Shown one piece after another: positions 14,459 through 25,447 of a stretch of DNA of 64,000 bases. A model generated the notes under the pieces. It made no database searches. It had not been told where the DNA came from and saw only the letters and a list, made by a program, of their open reading frames with translations. Position 1 is the first letter of the stretch; each line of letters opens with the position of its first letter. The DNA is from Cronobacter universalis NCTC 9529. GTDB taxonomy: Bacteria; Pseudomonadota; Gammaproteobacteria; Enterobacterales; Enterobacteriaceae. Made by a program: the position numbers and the translations under genes. Location: contig NZ_CP012257.1 in NCBI RefSeq assembly GCF_001277175.1, positions 4,243,097 to 4,307,096 on the forward strand, given 5' to 3'.

Positions 14459-15853
14459 ATGACTAAAAAAGCGCGCAGTATGGCGGGCCTGCCGTGGATA
14501 GCGGCAATGGCCTTTTTTATGCAGGCACTGGATGCCACCATTCTCAACACAGCCCTGCCGGCTATCGCTCAAAGTCTTAACCGCTCGCCGCTGGCGATGC
14601 AGTCCGCGATTATCAGCTACACCCTGACTGTCGCGATGTTAATCCCGGTCAGCGGCTGGCTGGCCGATCGCTTCGGCACCCGCCGCGTCTTCATGACGGC
14701 CGTCTCCTTGTTTACCCTCGGTTCGCTCGCTTGCGCCATGTCCGGGTCGCTGAGCGAACTGGTGATATTCCGTATTGTGCAGGGTATTGGCGGCGCCATG
14801 ATGATGCCGGTGGCGCGTCTCGCGCTTCTGCGCGCCTACCCGCGAAGCGAGCTTCTGCCGGTGCTGAATTTCGTGACGATGCCAGGCCTGGTCGGCCCCA
14901 TTCTCGGGCCGCTGCTCGGGGGCGTGCTGGTCACCTGGGCAAGCTGGCACTGGATTTTCCTGATCAATATTCCGATTGGCGTCGCCGGCCTGTTCTATGC
15001 GCGTAAATATATGCCTAACTTCACCACGCCGCGCCGCCGCTTTGATATGCCGGGCTTCTTTCTGTTCGGTCTGAGCCTGGTGCTGTTTTCGAGCGGAATG
15101 GAGCTGTTTGGCGAGCGTATCGTGGCCACCTGGATGGCGCTCGCCGTTATTGCCGGTGGGTTATTGTTGATGATGGCTTATATCTGGCATGCGCGTCGGC
15201 ACAGCGCGCCGCTGATTTCGCTTTCTCTGTTCAAAACGCGCACCTTTTCCGTCGGCATCGCCGGGAATATCGCTTCCCGTCTGGGTACAGGCTGCGTACC
15301 GTTTCTGATGCCGCTAATGCTCCAGGTAGGCTTTGGCTATCCGGCGTTTATCGCCGGTTGCATGATGGCGCCGACAGCAGTCGGGTCGATTATCGCGAAA
15401 TCTGGCGTAACGCAGGTGCTGCGCTGGTTTGGCTATCGAAAAACGCTGGTCGGCATCACGCTGTTTATCGGGCTGATGATTGCGCAGTTCTCGTTACAGT
15501 CGCCGGATAACCAGGTCTGGCTGCTGATCCTGCCGCTGTTTGTGCTGGGCCTTGCGATGTCCACGCAGTTCACCGCGATGAATACCATTACGCTTGCGGA
15601 TCTTAACGATGAAAGCGCCAGCGGCGGCAACAGTATGCTGGCGGTAACGCAGCAGCTGTCGATAAGCCTTGGTGTTGCGGTCAGCGCCGCGGTGCTGCGC
15701 TTCTATGAAGGGTTCGATAACGCCAATACCGTCGAGCAGTTCCACTACACCTTTATTACGATGGGCGTGATTACCGTAGTGTCGTCGCTGGTCTTTATGC
15801 TGTTACGCCCTAAAGATGGCCGTAACCTTATAAAAGATCGCCACAAAGCCTAA
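14459..15853 (+). CDS. hsrA: MFS transporter HsrA (DHA2 family)
   Basis: A 464-residue major facilitator of the 14-helix DHA2 drug:proton antiporter type, strongly matching E. coli HsrA/YieO. Motif A is [11 protein letters not shown], and motif C ([18 protein letters not shown]), the antiporter signature, follows near residue 140-155. The substrate is unknown; in E. coli it was found as a multicopy effector of homocysteine-related resistance. The last four bases overlap convergent rbsR. Confidence 0.92.
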   Translation: MTKKARSMAGLPWIAAMAFFMQALDATILNTALPAIAQSLNRSPLAMQSAIISYTLTVAMLIPVSGWLADRFGTRRVFMTAVSLFTLGSLACAMSGSLSELVIFRIVQGIGGAMMMPVARLALLRAYPRSELLPVLNFVTMPGLVGPILGPLLGGVLVTWASWHWIFLINIPIGVAGLFYARKYMPNFTTPRRRFDMPGFFLFGLSLVLFSSGMELFGERIVATWMALAVIAGGLLLMMAYIWHARRHSAPLISLSLFKTRTFSVGIAGNIASRLGTGCVPFLMPLMLQVGFGYPAFIAGCMMAPTAVGSIIAKSGVTQVLRWFGYRKTLVGITLFIGLMIAQFSLQSPDNQVWLLILPLFVLGLAMSTQFTAMNTITLADLNDESASGGNSMLAVTQQLSISLGVAVSAAVLRFYEGFDNANTVEQFHYTFITMGVITVVSSLVFMLLRPKDGRNLIKDRHKA

Positions 15854-16842
15854 GCGGAGCCGCGCACCGTCAGCACCGGCGTTAACTGCAAACGCTGCTG
15901 CTGAAGCTCCGGCTGCGCCATCCGATGAATCAGCACATCGATGGCCAGCTCGCCCAGCTCATCTTTGGGCTGATGAATGGTGGTCAGCGGCGGCGTCATA
16001 TAGCTTGCAAGCTCTATATCGTCGTAACCCACCAGCGCGATATCCTGAGGAATGCGAAGGCCAGCCTGATAAAGCGCCTGGTAAGCGCCGACCGCCATCG
16101 CGTCATTTCCCATAAATACCGCCTGCGGCGGCTCGGGCAGCGCCAGCAGCGACTGCATCGCCCGCAGGCCGCCCGCGAATTCAAAATCGCCGATCACCTC
16201 ATAACCTTCCGCCACCGGCAGGCCCGCCCGCTGCATCGCGGTGCGATACCCTTCAAGGCGCAGACGCGCCGGCGTTTTATCCAGCGGGCCAGTTACACAG
16301 GCAATACGCGTATAGCCTTTATCGATTAAATATCGCGTGGCGATATCGCCGCCCAGCAGCGAGTTATCCTGAATCACATCGCTGTCGCCGTCGAAGGGCG
16401 ACCAGTCCATCATCACGGTAGGAATAGCCGGGTAGCGCTTCATAATGGCGGGAGAGGGCTGATGCGTTTCGGTGCAAAGCAGCAGCAGTCCGTCGACGCG
16501 TTTTTGCAGCAGCGTCTCCAGATTGCGGTTCATGCGCTGCTCGTCGCCGTCGGTATTACACAGCACCAGGCTATAGCCGCGCTCAAAACAGCTACGCTCC
16601 ACGCCACGCACCAGCTCGGAGAAAAAGGGGTTAGAGCTTGCGGTGATCAGCATGCCGATGGTGCGGGTCTGGTTCAGCTTCAGGCTGCGCGCCAGCGCTG
16701 ACGGCGCGTAATTCAGCGTTTTGATGGCGTCTTCCACCCGCAGGCGGATCGCCTCGCTGACGAAGCGGTCTTTATTAATGACGTGCGAGACGGTGGAGGT
16801 GGAGACACCCGCAAGGCGGGCGACATCTTTCATTGTCGCCAC
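15850..16842 (-). CDS. rbsR: Ribose operon repressor RbsR
   Basis: A 330-residue LacI-family repressor with N-terminal helix-turn-helix and hinge ([20 protein letters not shown], then LARSLK near residue 55) and a periplasmic-binding-protein-like effector domain. Ribose relieves its binding to the rbs operator. It is the last gene of rbsDACBKR, 6 bp after rbsK. Two matching palindromic operators lie upstream of rbsD. Confidence 0.97.
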   Translation of the reverse strand: MATMKDVARLAGVSTSTVSHVINKDRFVSEAIRLRVEDAIKTLNYAPSALARSLKLNQTRTIGMLITASSNPFFSELVRGVERSCFERGYSLVLCNTDGDEQRMNRNLETLLQKRVDGLLLLCTETHQPSPAIMKRYPAIPTVMMDWSPFDGDSDVIQDNSLLGGDIATRYLIDKGYTRIACVTGPLDKTPARLRLEGYRTAMQRAGLPVAEGYEVIGDFEFAGGLRAMQSLLALPEPPQAVFMGNDAMAVGAYQALYQAGLRIPQDIALVGYDDIELASYMTPPLTTIHQPKDELGELAIDVLIHRMAQPELQQQRLQLTPVLTVRGSA

Positions 16843-16848
16843 GATGGC

Positions 16849-17778
16849 TTACCCCTGCGCTTGTAAGAAGGCGTCAATCTCGTCGCGCCACGGAACAGAG
16901 GGCTGCGCGCCAGGACGCGTCACGGCGATAGCCGCGGCAGCATGGGCGAAGCGGATAGCCGTAAGCATCGGCGTGCCTTCCAGTAGCGCCGTCATCAGCG
17001 CGCCGTTGAAGGTGTCGCCAGCGGCGATGGTATCGACGGCTTTCACGCTAAAGCCGGGCACGCGTTGCCCTTCGCCGTTCATGCTCAGCCATACGCCGCG
17101 GCTGCCGAGCGTAATGATGACCGTTTCAATACCTTTCTGGTGCAGTACCCTGGCGGCCTGCGCCGCGCTGCCGTCATCAACGACTTTTACGCCGGTAAGT
17201 TTTTCCGCTTCGGTTTCATTGGGGGTAATGATATCCACCAGCGCCAGCAGATCGTCAGAAAGCGCGCGGGCGGGTGCCGGGTTAAGAATGACGGTGGTCT
17301 GGTGTTCATGCGCGATGCGCGCGGCGGCGATAACGCTTTCTACCGGCGACTCCAGCTGCATCAGCAGCGCGCGGGCGTTGGCGATTTTCTCCCGCTGCTG
17401 TTCTACACGCGCGGGCGTTAATGCCGCGTTCGCGCCAGCATGAATGCCAATGACGTTTTCACCTTCGCCATTGACGAAAATCAGCGCCACGCCGGTCGAT
17501 TCGCCCGCAACGGCGCTGACAGGCGAGACATCAATCTTGTCGCGTGAAAGCTGCTGGCGAATGCGCTCGCCGATATCATCCTCGCCCACACAGGCGACAA
17601 ACGCGATCTCCGCGCCGCTGCGCCCGGCCGCGACGGCCTGATTGGCGCCCTTACCGCCGAACGCCACCTGGTACTGGCTGCCGGTCACGGTCTCGCCCGG
17701 CGCGGGGAAGGCCTCAAGGTTAAGGATATGGTCGGCATTGATACTGCCGAGAACGACGAGTTGGTCAGCGCTTTTCAT
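16849..17778 (-). CDS. rbsK: Ribokinase
   Basis: A 309-residue PfkB-family kinase converting D-ribose to ribose 5-phosphate. It has the N-terminal GSINADHI, the first PfkB signature FGGKGANQAVAAGRSG (about residues 40-55), and the second signature with the catalytic base DTIAAGDTFNGAL (about 250-262). It follows rbsB after a 65-bp gap that contains a hairpin. Confidence 0.97.
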   Translation of the reverse strand: MKSADQLVVLGSINADHILNLEAFPAPGETVTGSQYQVAFGGKGANQAVAAGRSGAEIAFVACVGEDDIGERIRQQLSRDKIDVSPVSAVAGESTGVALIFVNGEGENVIGIHAGANAALTPARVEQQREKIANARALLMQLESPVESVIAAARIAHEHQTTVILNPAPARALSDDLLALVDIITPNETEAEKLTGVKVVDDGSAAQAARVLHQKGIETVIITLGSRGVWLSMNGEGQRVPGFSVKAVDTIAAGDTFNGALMTALLEGTPMLTAIRFAHAAAAIAVTRPGAQPSVPWRDEIDAFLQAQG

Positions 17779-17793
17779 GTTGTGTGTCCCTGT

Positions 17794-17816
17794 AAAAGCG
17801 CCACGTCCTGTGGCGC
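17794..17816 (-). terminator. Hairpin between rbsB and rbsK (attenuator-like)
   Basis: On the minus strand GCGCCAC and GTGGCGC pair around a five-base loop and are followed by TTTTA. This resembles a weak terminator or an mRNA-stabilising 3' hairpin. It would raise rbsDACB expression relative to rbsKR. Confidence 0.6.
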
Positions 17817-17843
17817 ATTGCCCTGCTTTTCTTTATGACGGTT

Positions 17844-18731
17844 TTATTTGATAACCAGCTTCAGATCGACCGGGATGCGGGCGCGCACTTTCTCGCCTTT
17901 CAGCACTTTATCCGCGGTCTGTACGCCGATAACGCCGATCTGCTCCGGCTGCTGCGCCACGGTCGCGGTCATCTTACCATCCTGAACCGCTTTCACGCCG
18001 TCAGCGGTGCCGTCGAAACCCACCACCAACACATCGGTTTTACCCGCGGTTTGCAGCGCACGCAGGGCGCCCAGCGCCATTTCGTCGTTCTGCGCGAATA
18101 CCGCTTTCACATCAGGATGCGCGGTCAGCAGGTTCTGCATCACGTTCAGACCTTTGGTGCGATCGAAATCCGCCGGCTGGCTGGCCAGCACGTCCAGCTT
18201 GTGCGCTTCTACGGCCTGCTTAAAGCCTTCGCCGCGCTCGCGAGCCGCAGAGGTGCCTGCGATGCCCTGCAGTTCGATCACTTTCGCGCCGTCACCGGCC
18301 TGCTTCGCAATATAGTTACCGGCGATTTTACCGCCCGCGATGTTATCAGACGCGATATGGCTCACTACGTCGCCTTTCGAGGCCATACGGTCGAGGGTAA
18401 TTACCGGGATTTTCGCCTGGTTCGCCATCTTCACGGCGTTACCCACCGCGTCGGAGTCGGTCGGGTTAATCAGCACAAGTTTGGTGCCGCGCACGGTCAG
18501 ATCCTGCACGTTCGCCAGCTCTTTCGCCGGGTTGTTCTGGGAATCCAGCACCACCAGCTCGTAACCCAGTTTTTCCGCTTCTTTCTGCGCGCCATCTTTC
18601 AGCGAGACGAAGAACGGGTTGTTGAGCGTTGAAACCACCAGAGCAATCGTGTCTTTCGCCATCGCGTTGGCGCTGACGGTCGCGCTTAACGCCACGGCGG
18701 AAACCAGTGTAGCTAGCTTTTTCATATTCAT
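17844..18731 (-). CDS. rbsB: Ribose ABC transporter, periplasmic binding protein
   Basis: A 295-residue solute-binding protein of the LacI-like sugar-binding fold. The signal peptide is [25 protein letters not shown] (cleavage at about residue 25), followed by [16 protein letters not shown], typical of RbsB. It delivers ribose to RbsAC and, in chemotactic relatives, to the Trg receptor. It is 26 bp downstream of rbsC. Confidence 0.97.
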   Translation of the reverse strand: MNMKKLATLVSAVALSATVSANAMAKDTIALVVSTLNNPFFVSLKDGAQKEAEKLGYELVVLDSQNNPAKELANVQDLTVRGTKLVLINPTDSDAVGNAVKMANQAKIPVITLDRMASKGDVVSHIASDNIAGGKIAGNYIAKQAGDGAKVIELQGIAGTSAARERGEGFKQAVEAHKLDVLASQPADFDRTKGLNVMQNLLTAHPDVKAVFAQNDEMALGALRALQTAGKTDVLVVGFDGTADGVKAVQDGKMTATVAQQPEQIGVIGVQTADKVLKGEKVRARIPVDLKLVIK

Positions 18732-18757
18732 AATCAGATGTCCTGTTGAGTAATGAG

Positions 18758-19723
18758 TTACTGCTTTTTGTTATCCACCAGCACCGCCAGCAAAATGACC
18801 ACTGCTTTGACGATCATCTGGTAATAGGGAGAAACACCTAAGAGATTCAGACTATTATTCAGGAAACCGAGGATCAGCGCGCCGATCAGCGTCCCAACAA
18901 TGCGACCTTTACCGCCGGCAAGGCTGGTGCCGCCGAGCACGACCGCCGCGATGGCGTCCAGCTCATAGCCCGCGCCCGCCAGCGGCTGCGCCGAAGAGAG
19001 ACGCGCCACTTCTATCACGCCCGCCAGCGACGCCAGCAGGCCCGACAGCGAATAGACGATGATTTTGATTTTATTGACGCTGATGCCCGACAGACGCGTC
19101 GCCGCTTCGTTGCCGCCCAGCGCGTAAATATAGCGGCCCAGACGGGTGTGGTGCAGCACATACCAGGTCACCAGGAACACCAGCGCCATGATCCACACCG
19201 GCGTCGGGACGCCCAGAGGACGGCCAATACCGAACCAGCCAAACAGATCGGCGTTATCGTTAAAACCCGTACTGACCGGGCTGCCGTTGGTGTACTGAAG
19301 CGTCACCCCACGCAGCAGCAGCATCATCACCAGCGTAGCGATAAACGCCTGTACGCGGCCTTTCGCCACAATCACGCCGGTCACCGCGCCGATAGCCGCG
19401 CCAAGCGCGAGGGCGGCAGCCACCGCCACCAGCGCGTTGACCTCAATACCGACGAGCGAGGCGGCGACCGCCCCGGTTAACGCCAGCAGGGAACCGACGG
19501 ACAGATCGATACCCGAGGTAAGGATCACCAGCGTCATCCCGACCGCCATGATGGCGTTCACCGATGTCTGCTGGAGAATGTTCAGCATATTGTTAACGGT
19601 AAAGAAATTCGGGCTCAGGGTGGAGACAATCGCAATCAGCACCAGCAGGGCTATCAGCGACTTTTGCTCCATCAGCCACGCTTTGGTGAAAAAGCGACGA
19701 GTCGCAATGGTCTGGGTAGTCAT
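18758..19723 (-). CDS. rbsC: Ribose ABC transporter, permease
   Basis: A 321-residue inner-membrane permease with about 8-10 hydrophobic segments and the family loop [18 protein letters not shown] that contacts RbsA. The length equals E. coli RbsC. It is separated from rbsA by 7 bp within the rbs operon. Confidence 0.96.
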   Translation of the reverse strand: MTTQTIATRRFFTKAWLMEQKSLIALLVLIAIVSTLSPNFFTVNNMLNILQQTSVNAIMAVGMTLVILTSGIDLSVGSLLALTGAVAASLVGIEVNALVAVAAALALGAAIGAVTGVIVAKGRVQAFIATLVMMLLLRGVTLQYTNGSPVSTGFNDNADLFGWFGIGRPLGVPTPVWIMALVFLVTWYVLHHTRLGRYIYALGGNEAATRLSGISVNKIKIIVYSLSGLLASLAGVIEVARLSSAQPLAGAGYELDAIAAVVLGGTSLAGGKGRIVGTLIGALILGFLNNSLNLLGVSPYYQMIVKAVVILLAVLVDNKKQ

Positions 19724-19730
19724 ACGTCTT

Positions 19731-21236
19731 TTACTCCTGGGTCACGCGATTGAGCTTGCCGACAGCCGCCGCCATCAGCAGTTCCTGGGTGGCCTGCTCG
19801 CGTGTGAATTCACCGCCGAGATGCCCTTCATGCATCACCATGATGCGATCGCTCATTCCCAGCACTTCCGGCATCTCAGACGAGACCAGAATGATGCTCA
19901 GCCCGTCGGCTTTGAACTGGTTAATGAGCTGATAAATCTCTTTTTTGGCTCCGACGTCCACGCCGCGGGTCGGCTCGTCGAGGATCAGCACTTTCGGGCG
20001 CGTCATGAGCCCGCGGGCGATCGCCACTTTCTGCTGGTTGCCGCCGGACAGCAGCCCAATGGCCTGGTCCATCGACGGCGTTTTTACATTGAAGAGGCGA
20101 ATAAAATCGCTGACCGCCTGCTGCTCATCTTTATGCTTCAGGCTGCCGACGTCGCGGCTGAAATAGCGCAGCGCGGTCAGCGACATGTTCTCTTTCACCG
20201 ACATGCCGAGCACCAGCCCGTCGCGTTTGCGGTCTTCGGAGATATAAACGATGCCGTTGGCAAGCCCGTCCTGCGGGGAGCGCGTCACCACCTCGCGGTT
20301 ATCCAGCGTGACGCGACCGCCCGTGCGCGGCAGCGCGCCGTACAGCACTTTCATCAGTTCGGTGCGGCCCGCGCCCATCAGCCCTGACACGCCCAGGATT
20401 TCTCCCTGACGCAGCGTAAAACTCACGCCGTTCACGCCAGGGCCGCTCAGGTTGTCGACTTTCAGACGGATCTCGCCCGGCGCTTTGTCGAGATGCGGGT
20501 ATTGATCTTCAAGCTTGCGGCCGACCATCATCTCGATCAGCGTCTCTTCGGTGAGCGAGCTGACTTCACGCTCGGCGATAAACTGGCCGTCGCGCATCAC
20601 CGTCACGTCATCGCAGATCTCAAAAATCTCTTTCATGCGGTGGGAGATATAGACAATCCCGCAGCCCTGCGATTTCAGCTCGCGGATGGCGCGGAACAGG
20701 GATTCGGTTTCGGTATCGGTCAGGGCGTCGGTGGGTTCATCCATAATGATGACGCGCGATTCAAAACTCAGCACTTTGGCGATTTCCACCATCTGCTGAT
20801 CGCCTATCGACAGCTCGCCCACCAGCCGGCGGCTGTTAAAGCGCAGGTTGAGCTTCGCCAGCAGTTTGTCCGCTTCGGCATACATCTTTTTCCAGTCGAT
20901 TTTGCCGAAATGGCTGACAAACTCGCGCCCTAAAAAGATGTTTTCCGCGATGGAAAGCTGCGGGATCAGGTTCAGTTCCTGATGAATGATACCGATACCG
21001 GCTTCCTGAGAGGCTTTCGGCCCGCTGAAGGTCGTCTCCTGGCCGAGCCAGAGCAGCGAACCGGCGTCGCGGGTATAGATGCCGGTCAGCACTTTCATCA
21101 GCGTGGATTTACCGGCGCCGTTTTCCCCCACCAGCGCCATTACGCGTCCGGCGTAGACATTCAGCGTCGCGCCGGAAAGCGCCTTAACGCCGGGGAAGGA
21201 TTTATCAATGCCTTTGAGCTGGAGTAAAGGTTCCAT
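19731..21236 (-). CDS. rbsA: Ribose ABC transporter, ATP-binding protein
   Basis: A 501-residue protein with two fused ABC domains, as in all sugar CUT2 ATPases. The first carries Walker [10 protein letters not shown] and signature LSIGDQQ; the second has the degenerate [11 protein letters not shown] and LSGGNQQK. The start at 21236 ([20 protein letters not shown]) matches E. coli exactly in length; the open frame extends a further 83 codons upstream across rbsD but that part is a shadow. It is 7 bp downstream of rbsD. Confidence 0.97.
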   Translation of the reverse strand: MEPLLQLKGIDKSFPGVKALSGATLNVYAGRVMALVGENGAGKSTLMKVLTGIYTRDAGSLLWLGQETTFSGPKASQEAGIGIIHQELNLIPQLSIAENIFLGREFVSHFGKIDWKKMYAEADKLLAKLNLRFNSRRLVGELSIGDQQMVEIAKVLSFESRVIIMDEPTDALTDTETESLFRAIRELKSQGCGIVYISHRMKEIFEICDDVTVMRDGQFIAEREVSSLTEETLIEMMVGRKLEDQYPHLDKAPGEIRLKVDNLSGPGVNGVSFTLRQGEILGVSGLMGAGRTELMKVLYGALPRTGGRVTLDNREVVTRSPQDGLANGIVYISEDRKRDGLVLGMSVKENMSLTALRYFSRDVGSLKHKDEQQAVSDFIRLFNVKTPSMDQAIGLLSGGNQQKVAIARGLMTRPKVLILDEPTRGVDVGAKKEIYQLINQFKADGLSIILVSSEMPEVLGMSDRIMVMHEGHLGGEFTREQATQELLMAAAVGKLNRVTQE

Positions 21237-21243
21237 GGCGGCC

Positions 21244-21663
21244 TCAGAACGTGACGCCGGCACAGAGAATGATATTCGCATACGGGGAACACTCCCCGCT
21301 GCGAATGACCGCCTGACTGTCCGCGGTTTTTTGTTTGAACTGTTCATGTGAAACATAGTGAACAGCGATGATATTTCCCTGGTGCTGCTGCAGCCGCTCG
21401 ATCTGCCCGAGCAACGTTTCGTGGAGCTGCGGATTATGCTGTTTAATCTCTTCTGCGAGGATCGCCGCTTCGACCTGCATTTCACGCGTCACGACATCAA
21501 CCACCTGTAAGAATCCCGGCACGCCCTGGGTCAGCGCGAGATCGATACGTTCAGTCGTGGACGGAATCGGCAGCCCGGCGTCGCACACCACAACGGTATC
21601 CGTGTGGCCAAGACGCGAGATGACGGATGAAATGCCGGAATGAAGAACGGTGCCTTTTTTCAT
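21244..21663 (-). CDS. rbsD: D-ribose pyranase
   Basis: A 139-residue enzyme interconverting the pyranose and furanose forms of ribose so that ribokinase receives its substrate. It has the conserved His in [15 protein letters not shown], and the C terminus [19 protein letters not shown] is nearly invariant. The start at 21663 is preferred because GGAG sits 8 bases before it; an ATG 12 bases earlier has no such site. It is the first gene of the rbs operon. Confidence 0.97.
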   Translation of the reverse strand: MKKGTVLHSGISSVISRLGHTDTVVVCDAGLPIPSTTERIDLALTQGVPGFLQVVDVVTREMQVEAAILAEEIKQHNPQLHETLLGQIERLQQHQGNIIAVHYVSHEQFKQKTADSQAVIRSGECSPYANIILCAGVTF

Positions 21664-21676
21664 TTTTTGCTCCATC

Positions 21677-21692
21677 AGCGAAACGTTTCGCT
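21677..21692. promoter_or_regulatory. RbsR operator O1
   Basis: The perfect 16-bp palindrome AGCGAAACGTTTCGCT lies 14 bp upstream of the rbsD start. It matches the RbsR operator of E. coli, which overlaps the transcription start of rbsDACBKR. Confidence 0.9.
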
Positions 21693-21756
21693 AACAGGGA
21701 GTTTATCCGGCTAAATGAACAATAAACAAACATGACGTTGCGAAACTGTGATCGCC

Positions 21757-21772
21757 ATCGAAACGTTTCGCT
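21757..21772. promoter_or_regulatory. Second RbsR-type operator upstream of rbsD
   Basis: ATCGAAACGTTTCGCT differs from O1 at one position and is centred 80 bp further upstream. A CRP-like half-site (ATCACA on the minus strand) lies just downstream of it towards rbsD. It could be an auxiliary operator allowing looping or competition with CRP. Not experimentally supported here. Confidence 0.65.
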
Positions 21773-21811
21773 TAAGGAAAAACTGAGAGAAAAAAGAGAG
21801 CGCGACCACCA

Positions 21812-21845
21812 TGAAAAAACGCCTCCCGGAGTGCGGAAGGCGTTT
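21812..21845 (-). terminator. kup terminator
   Basis: On the minus strand AAACGCCT and AGGCGTTT pair and are followed by TTTTTC, 11 bp after the kup stop codon. It separates kup from the rbs control region. Confidence 0.88.
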
Positions 21846-21855
21846 CGCTTAAGGA

Positions 21856-23727
21856 TTAAATCTCGACCTGCGTTCCCAGCTCGATAACGCGGTTTGGCGG
21901 GATCTCAAACTGGTCTGGCGCGCGTAAGGCGTTGCGCTGTAAGAGCAGGAACAGTTTGCCGCGCAGGCGCAAATACCAGGGGCGATTATCACCAATAATG
22001 AGCGACTCGTGCGACATGAAGAAGGAGGTTTCCATCATCCGGCAGCTTAAGCCTTCCAGCCCACAGCGATGGAAAATCTCTTCCACGTTCGGCGTTTCGC
22101 GCCAGCCATAGCTCGCCACCACGCGCCAGAACGTCGGCGACAGCTGTTCGAGCGTCACGCGCTTCACGTTATGGACGTAAGGCGCGTCTTCGGTACGCAG
22201 CGTCAGCAGGATCACGCGCTCATGCAGCACTTTGTTGTGCTTGAGGTTATGCAGCAGCGCGAACGGAATCACGTTCAGCGCGCGGGACATATACACCGCG
22301 GTGCCCGGCACGCGGACCGGCGGCGATTTCTCAAGCGAGGTGATCATGGCGTCCAGCGAATTGCCGTGCTCATGCATGCGGCGCAGCAGGCGGAAGCGCT
22401 CGCTTTTCCAGGTCGTCATAATAATGAACATCACCAGACCCAGGCTTAACGGCAGCCAGCCGCCGGAGAAGAGTTTCTCCAGGTTCGCCGAAAAGAGTGG
22501 TACGTCAACGCACAGAAACGCCGTCACCATCAGGCCCACCAGAATGCGGTTCCAGTGCCAGTTTTTACGCGCCGCGGTGGAAAACAGAATCGACGTCAGC
22601 ACCATCGTGCCGGTTACCGCGATGCCGTAAGCCGCCGCGAGATTACTGGAGTGCTCGAAGCTCACGATGACAATCACCACCGCGAAATAGAGCATCCAGT
22701 TCACCACCGGGATATAGATCTGGCCCGATTCCATCTCCGAGGTATGGATAATACGCATCGGCGACAGATACCCCAGGCGCACCGCCTGACGGGTCAGGGA
22801 GAAGACGCCGGAAATCACCGCCTGCGACGCGATAACCGTGGCGAGCGTCGCCAGGATCAGCATCGGGATCAGCGCCCAGTCCGGCGCCAGCAGGAAGAAG
22901 GGGTTTTTGATCGCTTCCGGCGTTTTCAGCAGCAGCGCGCCCTGGCCGAAGTAGTTCAGCACCAGAGAAGGCAGCACCACCGAGAACCACGCCACGCGGA
23001 TCGGCAGTTTACCGAAATGCCCCATATCAGCGTACAGCGCTTCAACGCCGGTAATCGACAGCACCACCGCGCCCAGGGCCGCAAAGGAAACCGCTTTATA
23101 TTCCAGGAAGAAATGCACCGCCCAGACCGGGTTCAGCGCCTGCAACACTTCCGGGTTGTTCATAATGCCGCGCGCGCCGAGTATCGCCAGAATCAAAAAC
23201 CAGGCGAGCATAATCGGCGCGAAGAGTTTTCCCACCATGCCGGTGCCGTGTTTCTGGATAATAAACAGCAGCGTCAGTACGACGATAGAGAGCGGAACGA
23301 TATACGGGTCTAGCGACGGCGCGGCGATTTCCAGCCCTTCGATGGCCGACATCACCGAAATGGCGGGCGTAATCACCACCTCGCCATAAAAGAAGCTGCC
23401 GCCGATAAGCCCGAGGATCACCAGCACCGACGTCATGCGCGCCGAGGTATTGCGCCCGGCCAGCGACATCAGCGTCAGGATACCGCCTTCGCCGGCGTTG
23501 TCCGCCCGCATAACAAAGGTGAGATATTTAAAAGAAACAACAAAAACCAACAGCCAGAAAATTAAAGAAAGAAAGCCAAAAACGGCGTCCCGCTCCACGC
23601 CAAACCCAAACTGGCCGGAAAGACACTCTCGTAATGTATAAAGCGGGCTGGTGCCGATATCGCCGTACACCACCCCGATAGCCGCCAGCGTAATCGCAGG
23701 CAACGACTGCTTATTCTCAGTGCTCAT
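21856..23727 (-). CDS. kup: Low-affinity potassium transporter Kup
   Basis: A 623-residue K+/H+ symporter of the KUP/HAK/KT family (622 in E. coli). The N-terminal signature [17 protein letters not shown] leads into about 12 membrane helices (to about residue 440). A cytoplasmic C-terminal domain follows. It serves potassium uptake at low pH or high osmolarity. It is monocistronic and divergent from ravA. Confidence 0.97.
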   Translation of the reverse strand: MSTENKQSLPAITLAAIGVVYGDIGTSPLYTLRECLSGQFGFGVERDAVFGFLSLIFWLLVFVVSFKYLTFVMRADNAGEGGILTLMSLAGRNTSARMTSVLVILGLIGGSFFYGEVVITPAISVMSAIEGLEIAAPSLDPYIVPLSIVVLTLLFIIQKHGTGMVGKLFAPIMLAWFLILAILGARGIMNNPEVLQALNPVWAVHFFLEYKAVSFAALGAVVLSITGVEALYADMGHFGKLPIRVAWFSVVLPSLVLNYFGQGALLLKTPEAIKNPFFLLAPDWALIPMLILATLATVIASQAVISGVFSLTRQAVRLGYLSPMRIIHTSEMESGQIYIPVVNWMLYFAVVIVIVSFEHSSNLAAAYGIAVTGTMVLTSILFSTAARKNWHWNRILVGLMVTAFLCVDVPLFSANLEKLFSGGWLPLSLGLVMFIIMTTWKSERFRLLRRMHEHGNSLDAMITSLEKSPPVRVPGTAVYMSRALNVIPFALLHNLKHNKVLHERVILLTLRTEDAPYVHNVKRVTLEQLSPTFWRVVASYGWRETPNVEEIFHRCGLEGLSCRMMETSFFMSHESLIIGDNRPWYLRLRGKLFLLLQRNALRAPDQFEIPPNRVIELGTQVEI

Positions 23728-23947
23728 AGACTAGTCTTCGTTGAAATCCCGTGTGCGCTTCGTCCCTTGGCCCACAAAAAGCGCACAGTATGCACGATTC
23801 GTTAAAAAATCGTACCCCTCAATCACCGAGTCTTTACCCAAATCAAGCCAAATAGATAATGGCATCAATCCATTATTAGCATGAATATGAAACGTCTATA
23901 CTCGCACCAGAAACCAGGCGGCGTAGTCAGAATGCAGAGTAACTATT

Positions 23948-25447
23948 ATGGCTCAACCCAATTTATTGGCGGAAAGAATTTCACGTCTCAGCGCAGCGCT
24001 GGAAAAAGGGCTGTTTGAACGCAGCCATGCCATCCGGATGTGTCTGCTGGCGGCGCTGAGCGGCGAGAGCGTTTTTCTGCTCGGCCCGCCCGGCATTGCG
24101 AAAAGCCTTATCGCCCGGCGGCTTAAATTCGCGTTTCAGCACGCGCGCGCGTTTGAATACCTGATGACGCGCTTCTCCACGCCGGAAGAGGTCTTCGGGC
24201 CGCTCTCCATTCAGGCTCTAAAAGATGAAGGGCGTTATGAACGCCTGACCGCAGGTTATCTGCCGGAAGCCGAAATCGTCTTTCTGGATGAGATCTGGAA
24301 AGCGGGCCCGGCGATTCTCAATACCCTGCTCACCGCTATTAACGAACGCCGCTTCCGTAACGGCGCGCATGAAGAAAAAATTCCGATGCGCCTGCTGGTG
24401 ACGGCATCCAACGAGCTGCCCGAAGCGGACAGCAGCCTTGAAGCGCTTTATGACCGCATGCTGATTCGCCTGTGGCTCGACCGGGTGCAGGAGAAAAACA
24501 GCTTTCGCGCCATGCTGGTGAGCCAGCAGGATGAAAACGAAAACCCGGTGCCGGCGGGTCTTCAGGTGAGCGATGAGGAATATCAGCAGTGGCAGACCGG
24601 CATCGGCAACGTCAAACTGCCGGACACCGTGTTTGAGCTGATTTTCACCCTGCGCCAGCAGCTTGACGCGCTGCCGAACGCGCCCTATGTCTCAGATCGC
24701 CGCTGGAAGAAAGCCATTCGCCTGTTGCAGGCCAGCGCCTTTTTCAGCGGGCGCGATGCCGTGGCGCCCATCGATCTGATCCTTTTGAAAGACTGCCTGT
24801 GGCATGACGCCAGCGCCATGACGCTGATGCAACAGCAAATCGCGCAGCTGATGACGTCTCATGCATGGGGCCAGTACGCGATGCTAAGCCGCCTGGGCGC
24901 CATCACCCAGCGCCGGATGCAGTTAGAACAGCAGCACAGCGATAAAACGGCGCTGCGCCTTGAGAAACAGAGCGGCATGTTCAGCCGTCGTCCGCAATAT
25001 CAGCTGCCCGCCACGCTCACGGAACCCACCCTGACGCTGCTGCTGCAAAAACCGCTTAAGCTGCACGATATCGACGTCATTCATGTGGCGTTTGCGCGAG
25101 AGGCGCTGGAGACATGGCTGCAAAAAGGCGGCGAAATCCGCGGCAAACTCAACGGTATTGGTTTCGCCCAGGCGCTGAATCTGGAAGTGGATGCGAGCCA
25201 GCATCTGGTGCTGCGCGATGTCAGCCTCCAGGGCACGCGCCTTGCGCTGCCCGGCGCCACCTCGACCAACGGGTTACCCGATGAAATTAAACAGCAGCTG
25301 GAAGATCTGGATAACGAATGGCACCAGCAGCATACGCGCTTCAGCGAACAGCAAAAATGTCTGTTTGTTGAGACCGACTGGTTAGGACGCATTGAGGCCA
25401 GCCTTCAGGACGTGGGCGAGCAGATTAAACAGGCGCGCCAATGCTGA
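23948..25447 (+). CDS. ravA: MoxR-family AAA+ ATPase RavA
   Basis: A 499-residue AAA+ protein with Walker A G46PPGIAKS53 and Walker [10 protein letters not shown] (D114-E115), then a sensor region and the LARA domain that in E. coli binds the inducible lysine decarboxylase LdcI and ppGpp. With ViaA it acts as a chaperone on respiratory complexes such as fumarate reductase and complex I. It overlaps viaA by 7 bp, so the two are translated together. Confidence 0.96.
   Translation: MAQPNLLAERISRLSAALEKGLFERSHAIRMCLLAALSGESVFLLGPPGIAKSLIARRLKFAFQHARAFEYLMTRFSTPEEVFGPLSIQALKDEGRYERLTAGYLPEAEIVFLDEIWKAGPAILNTLLTAINERRFRNGAHEEKIPMRLLVTASNELPEADSSLEALYDRMLIRLWLDRVQEKNSFRAMLVSQQDENENPVPAGLQVSDEEYQQWQTGIGNVKLPDTVFELIFTLRQQLDALPNAPYVSDRRWKKAIRLLQASAFFSGRDAVAPIDLILLKDCLWHDASAMTLMQQQIAQLMTSHAWGQYAMLSRLGAITQRRMQLEQQHSDKTALRLEKQSGMFSRRPQYQLPATLTEPTLTLLLQKPLKLHDIDVIHVAFAREALETWLQKGGEIRGKLNGIGFAQALNLEVDASQHLVLRDVSLQGTRLALPGATSTNGLPDEIKQQLEDLDNEWHQQHTRFSEQQKCLFVETDWLGRIEASLQDVGEQIKQARQC

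Noticed and set aside
21663..21675. Earlier ATG for rbsD at 21675
   Set aside because: It sits against the RbsR operator without a ribosome-binding site; the ATG at 21663 has GGAG and matches the family start.
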